Shown here in pieces: positions 1 to 4,600 of a DNA stretch of 23,204 bases. Source of the stretch: a virus; the IMG/VR virus record IMGVR_UViG_3300035179_000063, positions 1-23,204 of that record; one strand, 5' to 3'. Under the pieces are notes generated by a model. The model was not told the DNA's origin, made no database searches, and saw nothing but the letters and a program-made list of their open reading frames with translations. Position numbers and translations under genes: made by a program. Within the stretch, counting starts at the first letter, position 1; every line of letters begins with the position of its first letter.

Positions 1-84
1 GAGGATCTTGTCTATCTCCTTGATCAGTTCCTCCGGGATGCTGACGGAAACGAATCTGCCTCGACCCGGGATGGCTGTCCTCAA
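1..84 (-). CDS. Ribbon-helix-helix protein, 3' part outside window
   Basis: Leftward gene cut by the window edge; 28 codons are visible from a TTG start (complement of 82-84). The residues read RFVSVSIPEELIKEIDKIL after a short basic lead, which is the beta-strand plus first helix of an RHH (CopG/Arc-type) DNA-binding domain: alternating hydrophobics in the strand, then 'IPEEL'. The same strand (RFVSVS-[IL]P) appears in the rightward gene at 568, so the two are probably paralogues. RHH proteins of this size bind operators as dimers and usually repress their own promoters. It lies downstream of, and is co-oriented with, the RHH gene at 141-305, from which it is separated by 56 bases holding a CCTAG-type motif. 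The TTG start is inferred, as no other start lies in frame before the domain. Confidence 0.6.
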   Translation of the reverse strand, partial: MRTAIPGRGRFVSVSIPEELIKEIDKIL

Positions 85-92
85 CCGGTAAC

Positions 93-103
93 GCCTAGAT
101 AGG
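93..103. promoter_or_regulatory. Candidate RHH operator (CCTAGATAGG)
   Basis: The gap between the two leftward RHH genes contains GCCTAGATAGG, an imperfect palindrome (CCTA-ga-TAGG). Its first nine bases, GCCTAGATA, recur exactly at 355-363 in the divergent promoter. A shared short palindrome in front of small RHH genes is what an RHH operator would look like. Function is inferred from position and repetition only. Confidence 0.35.
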
Positions 104-140
104 TCAAGTACGAGTAGCGGATAATAGTCTTACCGTCATG

Positions 141-305
141 TCAGCGTGCCAATGCTTTTAGTTCTTCAAGCCTCCGGCGAACCGCGTCCGTCACGAACTC
201 GTTTCGACTTCGATAGCCGTGCTGCTGCGACTCGACCATCTTGTCTATCTTCTGTATGAGCTCTTCCGGCAAGGCTATGGTCTTCCATCCTTTAGCTTGA
301 GGCAT
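141..305 (-). CDS. Small ribbon-helix-helix DNA-binding protein (54 aa)
   Basis: A 54-residue leftward gene with an ATG start at the complement of 303-305 and a TGA stop. The layout is a textbook RHH: strand WKTIALPEEL (about residues 7-16), helix A IQKIDKMVESQQHG, the turn YRSRNEF and helix B VTDAVRRRLEELKAL. The RSR-N-EFV-DA-R-RL signature is typical of archaeal and viral CopG-like regulators that dimerise through the strand and insert it in the DNA major groove. It is transcribed away from the RHH pair at 382-735 across a shared 76-base promoter region with inverted repeats, so autoregulation or cross-regulation is likely (inference). It is short and easily missed, but every codon fits the family. 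Confidence 0.8.
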   Translation of the reverse strand: MPQAKGWKTIALPEELIQKIDKMVESQQHGYRSRNEFVTDAVRRRLEELKALAR

Positions 306-381
306 TGCTCATCCATTACTAATGACTAGGTAAAAGCTTATATGGCTTGTGCTTGCCTAGATATTACCTAGTTGTAGGCAA
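306..381. promoter_or_regulatory. Divergent promoter with inverted-repeat operator and TATA-like box
   Basis: This 76-base region separates leftward and rightward RHH genes. A perfect 9-bp inverted repeat, ACTAGGTAA (325-333) and TTACCTAGT (364-372), brackets an AT-rich AGCTTATAT box at about 336-344. That box lies roughly 40 bases before the ATG at 382 and could act on both strands, as AGCTTATAT/ATATAAGCT. A third CCTAG sits at 356-360. The start at 382 has no Shine-Dalgarno-like sequence, consistent with a short-leader or leaderless archaeal transcript. The arrangement suggests that RHH dimers bind the CCTAG/CTAGG half-sites and block the TATA box. Which protein binds is unknown. Confidence 0.55.
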
Positions 382-567
382 ATGCCACCACTAAGACGGA
401 CGAAGACTCGCTGGCGAACCACAGCGATTCCTGAGGGCCTCTACCAGCACATCAAGAAACTCGTGGAGAGTCATGGCTACACGGGCATCTCCGACTTCGT
501 GAAGGACGCCTGCCGACGGAGAATCGAGCAACTTGAGCCGGTTCACCCGCGGGAGGTTCATCCCTGA
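382..567 (+). CDS. Ribbon-helix-helix DNA-binding protein (61 aa)
   Basis: First rightward gene after the divergent promoter. After a basic N-terminus (residues 1-11) come the RHH strand WRTTAIPEGL, helix A YQHIKKLVESHG, turn YTGISDF and helix B VKDACRRRIEQLE. It is a close structural match to the leftward 54-residue gene (helix A KLVESHGY versus KMVESQQHGY; helix B KDACRRRIEQLE versus TDAVRRRLEELK), so the two are probably paralogues that diverged after duplication. Its TGA stop is immediately followed by the ATG of the next RHH gene, which indicates translational coupling. Probable role: transcriptional repressor of this early region. Target and stoichiometry are unknown. Confidence 0.8.
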   Translation: MPPLRRTKTRWRTTAIPEGLYQHIKKLVESHGYTGISDFVKDACRRRIEQLEPVHPREVHP

Positions 568-735
568 ATGCGAGACCGATTCGTCTCCGTGAGCCTCCCC
601 AAAGGGCTCGCCCATCAACTCGAGCAGTTCGTGGGAAAGCGAGGGTACGCGAGCCTCACAGAGATCGTGAAGGAAGCCTCTCGCTTCCGGTTCGAGCAAC
701 TCGTTAAACACCAAAGGAGGCTAGCTCGATCATGA
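568..735 (+). CDS. Small ribbon-helix-helix protein (55 aa)
   Basis: Starts at the base after the stop of the preceding gene (TGA-ATG junction) and overlaps the next start by ATGA at 732-735. The product begins MRDRFVSVSLPKGLAHQLEQ, the RHH strand followed by helix A, then GKRGYASLTEIVKEASRFRFEQL as turn plus helix B. The strand is nearly the same as in the gene truncated at the left edge. The tandem of two rightward RHH genes, mirrored by two leftward ones, suggests duplication of an RHH pair. It could form heterodimers with its neighbour (inference). The basic tail (KHQRRLARS) may add DNA contacts. Confidence 0.75.
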   Translation: MRDRFVSVSLPKGLAHQLEQFVGKRGYASLTEIVKEASRFRFEQLVKHQRRLARS

Positions 736-857
736 AGTTCGATGATTTCCTAGCCAGCCTCCTTGCGCTCTGCGAGAAAGAAGGGATCGTACGAATCAAC
801 CGTGAATGGCTGGCGAAGCAACGCGGTCGAGCCGCGAAACCGGGGGTGACGGCATAG
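732..857 (+). CDS. Small protein of unknown function (41 aa)
   Basis: Coupled gene with an ATGA start overlap at 732-735 and a TAGTG overlap with the next gene at 855-859. The product is MKFDDFLASLLALCEKEG followed by a helix and a basic tail (WLAKQRGRAAKPGVTA). The family is not recognised. It is predicted to be mostly alpha-helical and soluble. The support is the exact stop/start coupling on both sides and the continuous coding density, not homology. Confidence 0.5.
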   Translation: MKFDDFLASLLALCEKEGIVRINREWLAKQRGRAAKPGVTA

Positions 858-982
858 TGGAGAGGAAGAGAGTTCACACGAAACGCTGCGGCATGGCGAA
901 GCGTGAGAAATGCGTCTGCATCTGCAAAGGCGCTAGGCATCAGGAACTCGTCAAGAAACCTGCACCTGAGGAGGATGAATGA
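857..982 (+). CDS. Small cysteine-rich, probable zinc-binding protein (41 aa)
   Basis: GTG start at 857 overlapping the preceding TAG, ending in TGA that overlaps the next ATG (979-982, ATGA). The sequence has a cluster of four cysteines and one histidine: RCGMAKREKCVCICKGARHQ, i.e. C-x7-C-x-C-x-C-x4-H, within residues 11-28, followed by an acidic tail. Compact Cys/His clusters of this kind are common in tiny virus-encoded zinc fingers and usually mean a structural zinc ion. No family is assigned. The alternative reading from 903 in another frame would erase this pattern and is less likely. Confidence 0.55.
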   Translation: MERKRVHTKRCGMAKREKCVCICKGARHQELVKKPAPEEDE

Positions 983-1113
983 GGTCTTGGGAAACACGCC
1001 GAGGTTCTGGCTCGATTGCGTACCTCTTCGACCTCATCAGAAATCTCGCCTCGGGCCGATGGACTGCGAACTGTCCTCAGATGATCGGCAAGCGGAGACG
1101 TGGGCTGCCATGA
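979..1113 (+). CDS. Small protein of unknown function (44 aa)
   Basis: Bounded by ATGA overlaps at both ends (979-982 and 1110-1113), the same coupling used throughout this gene train. The product starts MRSWETRRGSGSIAYLFDL and ends in a basic KRRRGLP tail, with one hydrophobic helix in the middle (SIAYLFDLIRNLASG). No recognisable domain. The competing interpretation is that the downstream gene starts at ATG 975 in the other frame and covers this stretch. The double ATGA signature favours two genes, but only comparison with relatives would settle it. Confidence 0.45.
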   Translation: MRSWETRRGSGSIAYLFDLIRNLASGRWTANCPQMIGKRRRGLP

Positions 1114-1286
1114 GAGTCGAATACAAAGTCCTTCGATGGGGCGGAATGGCAGCGGAGCGGCTAGAGAAGATCCTCAACCATCTCGGCGCAGACAGTTGGA
1201 CAGTGATGTACTGCAACGATAACACGATCATTCTAGCGCGACTCCCCGCTCCTGAACGTGAAGCTCCTGGGGAGATTCCCGCATGA
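1110..1286 (+). CDS. DUF4177-like small protein (58 aa)
   Basis: From ATG 1110 the product reads MRVEYKVLRWGG, then RLEKILNHLGADSWTVMYC, then DNTIILARLP. This is the layout of DUF4177-type proteins: a strand with EYKV, a helix ending in LN-LGA-x-W, and a closing strand ending in a basic residue. These are small alpha/beta proteins of unknown function, common in phages and archaeal viruses. The frame remains open upstream to 903, but the domain starts exactly at this ATG, which also makes an ATGA overlap with the previous gene. The stop overlaps the next start (ATGA, 1283-1286). Confidence 0.6.
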   Translation: MRVEYKVLRWGGMAAERLEKILNHLGADSWTVMYCNDNTIILARLPAPEREAPGEIPA

Positions 1287-1726
1287 CTGTCGATCCAGAC
1301 CGCTATCGGGATCAGATGACGTTCCTAGAAGCGGAGAGAACTCGGCTCAGACAAGAGAACCACCTACTCAAGCGTACAATCAAGTCCGCCATCGGCGCGA
1401 TTGAATTCGATATCCCCGTGGAAATCAGCCTTGAATTGCCTGACGAAATAACTGAGAGTTGGAGTGAAAAGAGTCACAAGTTTGCTGGCATCCGAAGTCA
1501 ACTGCTTGAGACAGCTCTCCATCTGATCAAGACGTATGGGATTGCGGTTCATCACGATCAGATTCTCAGGGCATTCAAGAACCGATTTGCAAGAACTTTC
1601 GAGTCCATAACAAATCCGGGCGAAACGATTCCTCGCCGCCTTCGTGAGCTTGCCGAGATGGGATACCTGACCCGTCCTCAACAGGGCTACTACTTCATCG
1701 GGCCGAAATCTAGGAGGACAGGCTGA
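1283..1726 (+). CDS. Coiled-coil plus winged-helix-like protein (147 aa)
   Basis: ATG overlaps the previous stop (ATGA). Residues about 8-35 (FLEAERTRLRQENHLLKRTI) form a leucine-zipper-like coiled coil. The C-terminal half (about 70-140) has the order helix (LLETALHLIKTYG), helix (HHDQILRAFKNRF), recognition-helix-like IPRRLRELAEMGYL and the strand pair QQGYYFIG, which is the shape of a winged helix: the 'RLRELAEMGYL' plus 'GYYF' wing pattern is typical. It could dimerise by the zipper and bind DNA, as an early-region regulator or replication accessory protein. The specific family is not identified. It ends three bases before the next start. Confidence 0.6.
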   Translation: MTVDPDRYRDQMTFLEAERTRLRQENHLLKRTIKSAIGAIEFDIPVEISLELPDEITESWSEKSHKFAGIRSQLLETALHLIKTYGIAVHHDQILRAFKNRFARTFESITNPGETIPRRLRELAEMGYLTRPQQGYYFIGPKSRRTG

Positions 1727-1728
1727 TC

Positions 1729-1914
1729 GTGGTCACAAGACTACTCATTTGGCTATGGCGATGTCAGCTCTGCCGTAGTCGGCTCAAGTTCAGAGACTTC
1801 ATGGAAGTCCGCGTCGGGACACGTCGGCTCTTCATCGGTCACGCCTCATGCTTCGATCAACTCCCAGAGCAAAGACAGGAGGAATTGTTCAAGCAGTGGA
1901 GAGCTATCGCATGA
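1729..1914 (+). CDS. Small zinc-finger-like protein (61 aa)
   Basis: GTG start at 1729, about 11 bases after GGAGG at 1713-1717, a good Shine-Dalgarno match. The product carries CQLC (residues 12-15) and GHASC (about 37-41), a CxxC...HxxC/C set, around a beta-hairpin (MEVRVGTRRLFIG), ending with a helix EQRQEELFKQW. This resembles small treble-clef or zinc-ribbon proteins in viruses. Role unknown, with nucleic acid or protein binding likely. The stop overlaps the next ATG (ATGA, 1911-1914). Confidence 0.6.
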   Translation: MVTRLLIWLWRCQLCRSRLKFRDFMEVRVGTRRLFIGHASCFDQLPEQRQEELFKQWRAIA

Positions 1915-2123
1915 CAGCCTACTTCTATCGCAACCACGCGGCCAAATGCCCTCGCTGCGGATGGATCCCCATGAGTCGTCTCAAGCTGAGAACTGAATCG
2001 CTTGTCGGCGGTGTGAGACGAATCAAATGCTGCCCAACTTGTGGATGTGATCTGCTCCGCATGGATAGTCATCCAAGGAGAGGGTTACGGGGGGCCGTAA
2101 GGAGACGATTGAAACATGGCTGA
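1911..2123 (+). CDS. Zinc-ribbon protein (70 aa)
   Basis: Start chosen at ATG 1911 because it makes an ATGA overlap and begins just before the domain; the open frame extends further upstream to 1848. Residues 13-16 (CPRC) and a second knuckle CCPTCGC near residues 47-53 give a CxxC...CxxC zinc ribbon about 35 residues apart. The tail is very basic (RRGLRGAVRRRLKHG), suggesting nucleic acid binding. The stop overlaps the next gene by eight bases. No named family. Confidence 0.65.
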   Translation: MTAYFYRNHAAKCPRCGWIPMSRLKLRTESLVGGVRRIKCCPTCGCDLLRMDSHPRRGLRGAVRRRLKHG

Positions 2124-2289
2124 GGGATGGGGATGGCCGGGAATCTCGCGGAGAGCCCACTACTTCGTAGACGGCCAATCCCTCTGTGGCAGATGGTTGT
2201 ACGCAGGAGAAACGTGGCAAGGCAACGACGAATCTCCCGACAACTGCCACGCTTGCATGAGAAAACTCAAGGAGCGCCGACCTCGATGA
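2116..2289 (+). CDS. Small His/Cys zinc-binding protein (57 aa)
   Basis: ATG 2116 lies inside the end of the previous gene (8-base overlap), and the stop forms ATGA with the next start at 2286. The product contains HYFVDGQSLCGRW and CHACMRKLKERR, giving the spaced set H...C...C-x2-C. The order H-x8-C-G...C-x2-C is a recurrent arrangement in very small viral and phage zinc proteins, followed by a basic helix. It is supported by coupling and by the metal-ligand pattern. Function unknown. Confidence 0.6.
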   Translation: MAEGWGWPGISRRAHYFVDGQSLCGRWLYAGETWQGNDESPDNCHACMRKLKERRPR

Positions 2290-2618
2290 GTGAAGAGAAA
2301 CAATTCGGGACAGAATGGCTAGAGTACACCCTCGTTCCTTTGGGCGGCAAATGGTACTTTGTCGTGGGCATCGTCAAGGACACTCGCTCAGGCGAGCGCA
2401 AGGTCAGAATCGCAAAGGGCCCGATGAAGGATCCTACTCAAAAGATGCCCAGCCAAGTTCAACGCCTCAACGTGAAATCGTTCGATGAATGGCAAAGGCT
2501 GACCTCGCTCGTAGAGAAGTTCTGCGCCAAGCTCCCGCCAAGAATCCCGTACAGCCAACGAATCCAGAGGGCGAAACCCAATGACGAGAAAGCCTCGGAA
2601 AGCCAAAAGACATCATGA
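2286..2618 (+). CDS. Hypothetical protein (110 aa)
   Basis: Start placed at ATG 2286, which overlaps the preceding stop (ATGA); the frame is open upstream to 2127, but that stretch is used by the previous gene. The N-terminal part alternates strands (WLEYTLVPLGGKWYFVVGIV, then RKVRIAKGP), followed by a helix FDEWQRLTSLVEKF and a polar tail. It looks like a compact beta-sheet-plus-helix fold. I do not recognise the family, though a small nucleic-acid-binding protein is possible. The last 38 bases overlap the next gene. Confidence 0.6.
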   Translation: MSEEKQFGTEWLEYTLVPLGGKWYFVVGIVKDTRSGERKVRIAKGPMKDPTQKMPSQVQRLNVKSFDEWQRLTSLVEKFCAKLPPRIPYSQRIQRAKPNDEKASESQKTS

Positions 2619-3075
2619 TGTCAGGGCACGAAGTATTACAGGTTACGAGGGTAGTCCTGTCCATACTGTTCGATGGAAGCCTAGCACTTGGAAGGCGATC
2701 TATGATCTCGTTGAAGCGCATAGCTACCATCCCAAGGCCAAAGCGAACCATGTGGCTCAGGTCGCTGTCAAGTGGGGTCTCTGCTACATCGAGGGCCTCA
2801 GCCGGACGGAGCAGCGTAGGATCCTTGGAATCGAGAAAGAGCTCACGATAGAGCAACTTGAACGGTTCCGCGCCGACCTCTCCCGGAAGCTCAGTTCTAG
2901 GGCTGGCCTCCTACGCCTAGATGATCGTCTCGGCTTCGCCTTGCCTCGCCCCATGAAAGACGACCTGAGGCAGGAGAAAGAGCACACAGGCGTCTCTATG
3001 GGCCGCCAGATCCGCCAAGCCCTCCAATCCAATCCAGCCAAAAACCGGTCAGTCAGGAGTCAGTCAGTCAGCTGA
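2581..3075 (+). CDS. Basic protein with RHH-like C-terminus (164 aa)
   Basis: Starts at ATG 2581 inside the end of the previous gene, after a weak GAGGG. The N-terminus is strongly basic (MTRKPRKAKRHHDVRAR). A middle segment reads VRWKPSTWKAIYDLVEAHSY then KANHVAQVAVKWGLCYI, which has the strand-helix-turn-helix order of an RHH-like domain. A second such stretch near the C-terminus reads FALPRPMKDDLRQEKEHTG then VSMGRQIRQAL. The protein may therefore hold two RHH-like units (about residues 28-72 and 118-148), which would make a single-chain pseudo-dimer. Its stop falls inside an inverted repeat at 3045-3079. Assignment is from pattern only. Confidence 0.6.
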   Translation: MTRKPRKAKRHHDVRARSITGYEGSPVHTVRWKPSTWKAIYDLVEAHSYHPKAKANHVAQVAVKWGLCYIEGLSRTEQRRILGIEKELTIEQLERFRADLSRKLSSRAGLLRLDDRLGFALPRPMKDDLRQEKEHTGVSMGRQIRQALQSNPAKNRSVRSQSVS

Positions 3076-3079
3076 CCGG
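3045..3079. repeat. Inverted repeat spanning a stop codon
   Basis: CCGGTCAG (3045-3052) and CTGACCGG (3072-3079) form a perfect 8-bp stem with a 19-base loop made largely of GTCA repeats (GGAGTCAGTCAGTCAG). It covers the end of the gene at 2581-3075. It could be a transcript-processing or attenuation hairpin at the boundary of the early gene train. No T-run follows, so a classical terminator is not supported. Confidence 0.5.
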
Positions 3080-3105
3080 CAGAAACCGCGTATCAGTGAG
3101 AGCGT

Positions 3106-3123
3106 GAGAGAGAGAGAGAGAGA
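3106..3123. repeat. (GA)9 dinucleotide repeat in the leader of the next gene
   Basis: Nine GA units in an intergenic purine-rich tract (3091-3141) that continues with GAGGGTGAGAGAG up to the ATG at 3142. The tract probably supplies the ribosome-binding site (GAGGGTGA). Slippage in it could change leader length but not the protein. Confidence 0.6.
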
Positions 3124-3141
3124 CGGTGAGGGTGAGAGAGT

Positions 3142-3552
3142 ATGAGTAGAGTGGCGAAGTGGTTCAAGCTAGATAAGAGCGTCAAGGAAGAATTCGAGCG
3201 CCTCTGCCGAGCTCTAGTCTTACAGCAAAGCCAAGTCCTCGAGAAGATCCTATCCGACTGGTGTAAGGAGCAGAGAGATCAGGTTCGAATAGACGTCTAC
3301 ATTCCTAGCTCAGGCAACATCATCATCAATCAGCCGAGACAGGTCAACATCGCGGTCAAAGCGGAGCTCACCTACGTCAAACTCGAGCTCGCCCGGATCC
3401 TTGACGTTCTGAAGACAGCAGAGGCGAATAGCGTCCCTGAGTTCCTGAAACAACTCGCTAAGCTCGCAATTAAGGCGAATCGAGTTCAAACGCTCACACA
3501 GGATAATGAGCTTGCTCAGCTACTTGCAGAAGCGGAGCAGAGATTTGGCTGA
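3142..3552 (+). CDS. RHH-like DNA-binding protein with C-terminal coiled coil (136 aa)
   Basis: ATG 3142 follows a purine-rich leader with GAGGGTGA. Residues about 4-45 have the RHH order: strand AKWFKLDKSV, helix KEEFERLCRALV, turn LQQSQ, helix VLEKILSDWCKEQ. Then comes a beta segment (VRIDVYIPSSGNIIINQ) and a long helical region (about 70-135) rich in Leu/Ala/Glu that could oligomerise. Likely a sequence-specific regulator or partition/packaging-site binding factor (inference). The end overlaps the zinc-ribbon gene that follows. Confidence 0.6.
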   Translation: MSRVAKWFKLDKSVKEEFERLCRALVLQQSQVLEKILSDWCKEQRDQVRIDVYIPSSGNIIINQPRQVNIAVKAELTYVKLELARILDVLKTAEANSVPEFLKQLAKLAIKANRVQTLTQDNELAQLLAEAEQRFG

Positions 3553-3814
3553 CGACAATCTTGTGAGATTCATTCCTGCCGCCTGCATGATCAAACCCGA
3601 AGTCGAAAAGCAACAGAGCTCGCGCCGAATGATTGGAGACATCAGCCCAGAGGAAGCGCAGGCTCTCCCGAAATGTGGAATCTGCGAGCATCACGTCAAG
3701 ATCTCGAGTCCCGCCGCATGCTACGATGATCAAGGCAGAATCATGGATCCACACTGTCCATGCGACTGCGGAGTTTGGTTCAGCAAACATCAGGCTTGCC
3801 CGAATTGCGACTGA
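3545..3814 (+). CDS. Zinc-ribbon protein (89 aa from the TTG start)
   Basis: The C-terminal two-thirds hold eight cysteines in pairs: CGIC, AACYDD, CPCDC and CPNC (last residues), consistent with one or two zinc sites. The start is uncertain. The frame is open from ATG 3506, but TTG 3545 gives an 8-base overlap with the previous gene, like others in this region, and lies after a GGAGCAGAGA stretch; GTG 3563 and ATG 3587 are also possible. Helix DISPEEAQALPK precedes the first knuckle. Role unknown; probably protein or nucleic acid contacts. Confidence 0.55.
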   Translation: MADDNLVRFIPAACMIKPEVEKQQSSRRMIGDISPEEAQALPKCGICEHHVKISSPAACYDDQGRIMDPHCPCDCGVWFSKHQACPNCD

Positions 3815-3827
3815 GGAATCTTAAGCT

Positions 3828-4025
3828 CTAGCTTTGAATTCCTAGAGCCTTCTTCTCTTCCGCGTCGAGATAGCTCTGTCTCGCAAATAGTTCTCTGAGA
3901 GCTCTTCTGAGTACATCGGTCACATTGCAGCCCCACGCCTTCGCTATCTTCTTCGCTCGCGCCGAATCCTCTCGCGTTAACCGAACTGTATGATTCTCAC
4001 TAAATTTCTCGCGATCTGTACTCAA
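3828..4025 (-). CDS. Ribbon-helix-helix regulator (65 aa)
   Basis: Leftward gene, opposite to its neighbours. The product has strand ENHTVRLTREDS (about 9-20), helix A ARAKKIAKAWG, turn CNVTDV and helix B LRRALRELFARQ, then a short acidic/basic tail. This is a complete RHH domain. It is transcribed divergently from the protease/terminase side, with 143 bases between, so it may repress the rightward late genes or itself (inference). ATG start and TAG stop are clear. The reverse strand of this interval contains no better candidate. Confidence 0.75.
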   Translation of the reverse strand: MSTDREKFSENHTVRLTREDSARAKKIAKAWGCNVTDVLRRALRELFARQSYLDAEEKKALGIQS

Positions 4026-4168
4026 ATAGAATCAATCCGCTTGCATTTGCCTCGATTTAACTCGTGCAGACTCGTAACGAACTGGTATGAGTCTATTAGC
4101 TCGCACAGTGTCTTAAGAAAGTTTGCCTCTGAAGATTCTCAAGGAATTCGAAGCATCAGGGAATTCGT
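4026..4168. promoter_or_regulatory. Divergent intergenic region before the protease/late block
   Basis: 143 bases between the leftward RHH gene and the next rightward gene. Contains an inverted repeat AGACTC (4068-4073) / GAGTCT (4089-4094) and two copies of GGAATTCG about 16 bases apart near its right end (around 4143-4166). A promoter and an RHH operator are expected here, but no convincing TATA box can be singled out by eye. Confidence 0.3.
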
Positions 4169-4600
4169 TTGCCGATCCGTAAGGGTCAGGAATCGCCTAG
4201 ACGTCTCTGGGCCTATCATCGTCGTGATCGCAACATCTCCGCCAGCCAGAAGCCATGCCGCCCAGACTCGCTCGATGATCTCGAGATCAAGAGGGAGAGC
4301 GAGCGCAGAGGCCACAAGCGCCCTTCGAAGATCTTCTATGATCTCTTCCGATGGGAGCTCTACAAAATCAAGGAGATCATGGCGGAGATTCGCAGGCAAC
4401 AGCTCGAAGCTGTTTCTCTGGGAACCTACGATCCGCTCGCGATGGAGACAATCGCGTATGATGATGCGCTCCTTTCTGACGTCCATGATGGCGATGTCCT
4501 GAGAGACCCGAAGATTCGGCCAAGCGGATACCTCCATCCTGTGCTTCGAACGCCTTTAGTTGTTGAAATAGTTGGCAGAAAACGAAGTAACAAGAGCTAG
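4169..4600 (+). CDS. Hypothetical protein (143 aa)
   Basis: Rightward reading from TTG 4169 to TAG, ending 29 bases inside the protease gene. The middle (KIFYDLFRWELYKIKEIM then AEIRRQQLEAVSLG) is clearly helical and amphipathic, followed by an acidic strip (YDDALLSDVHDGDVL) and a strand-rich end (HPVLRTPLVVEIVGRK). The N-terminal 45 residues are polar and Arg-rich and may be wrongly included. No family recognised. A reverse-strand reading of 132 residues covers much of the same interval; I prefer the rightward one because it matches the strand and overlap style of its neighbours, but the evidence is not strong. Confidence 0.5.
   Translation: MPIRKGQESPRRLWAYHRRDRNISASQKPCRPDSLDDLEIKRESERRGHKRPSKIFYDLFRWELYKIKEIMAEIRRQQLEAVSLGTYDPLAMETIAYDDALLSDVHDGDVLRDPKIRPSGYLHPVLRTPLVVEIVGRKRSNKS

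Noticed and set aside
903-1286. Single 127-residue gene covering two small genes
   Set aside because: The DUF4177-like domain starts at 1110, and ATGA overlaps at 979-982 and 1110-1113 favour two short genes in a coupled series.
4139-4537. Reverse-strand 132-residue open frame
   Set aside because: It reads fairly protein-like, but lies opposite the rightward genes, and the rightward 143-residue frame matches the local overlap style. Not excluded completely.
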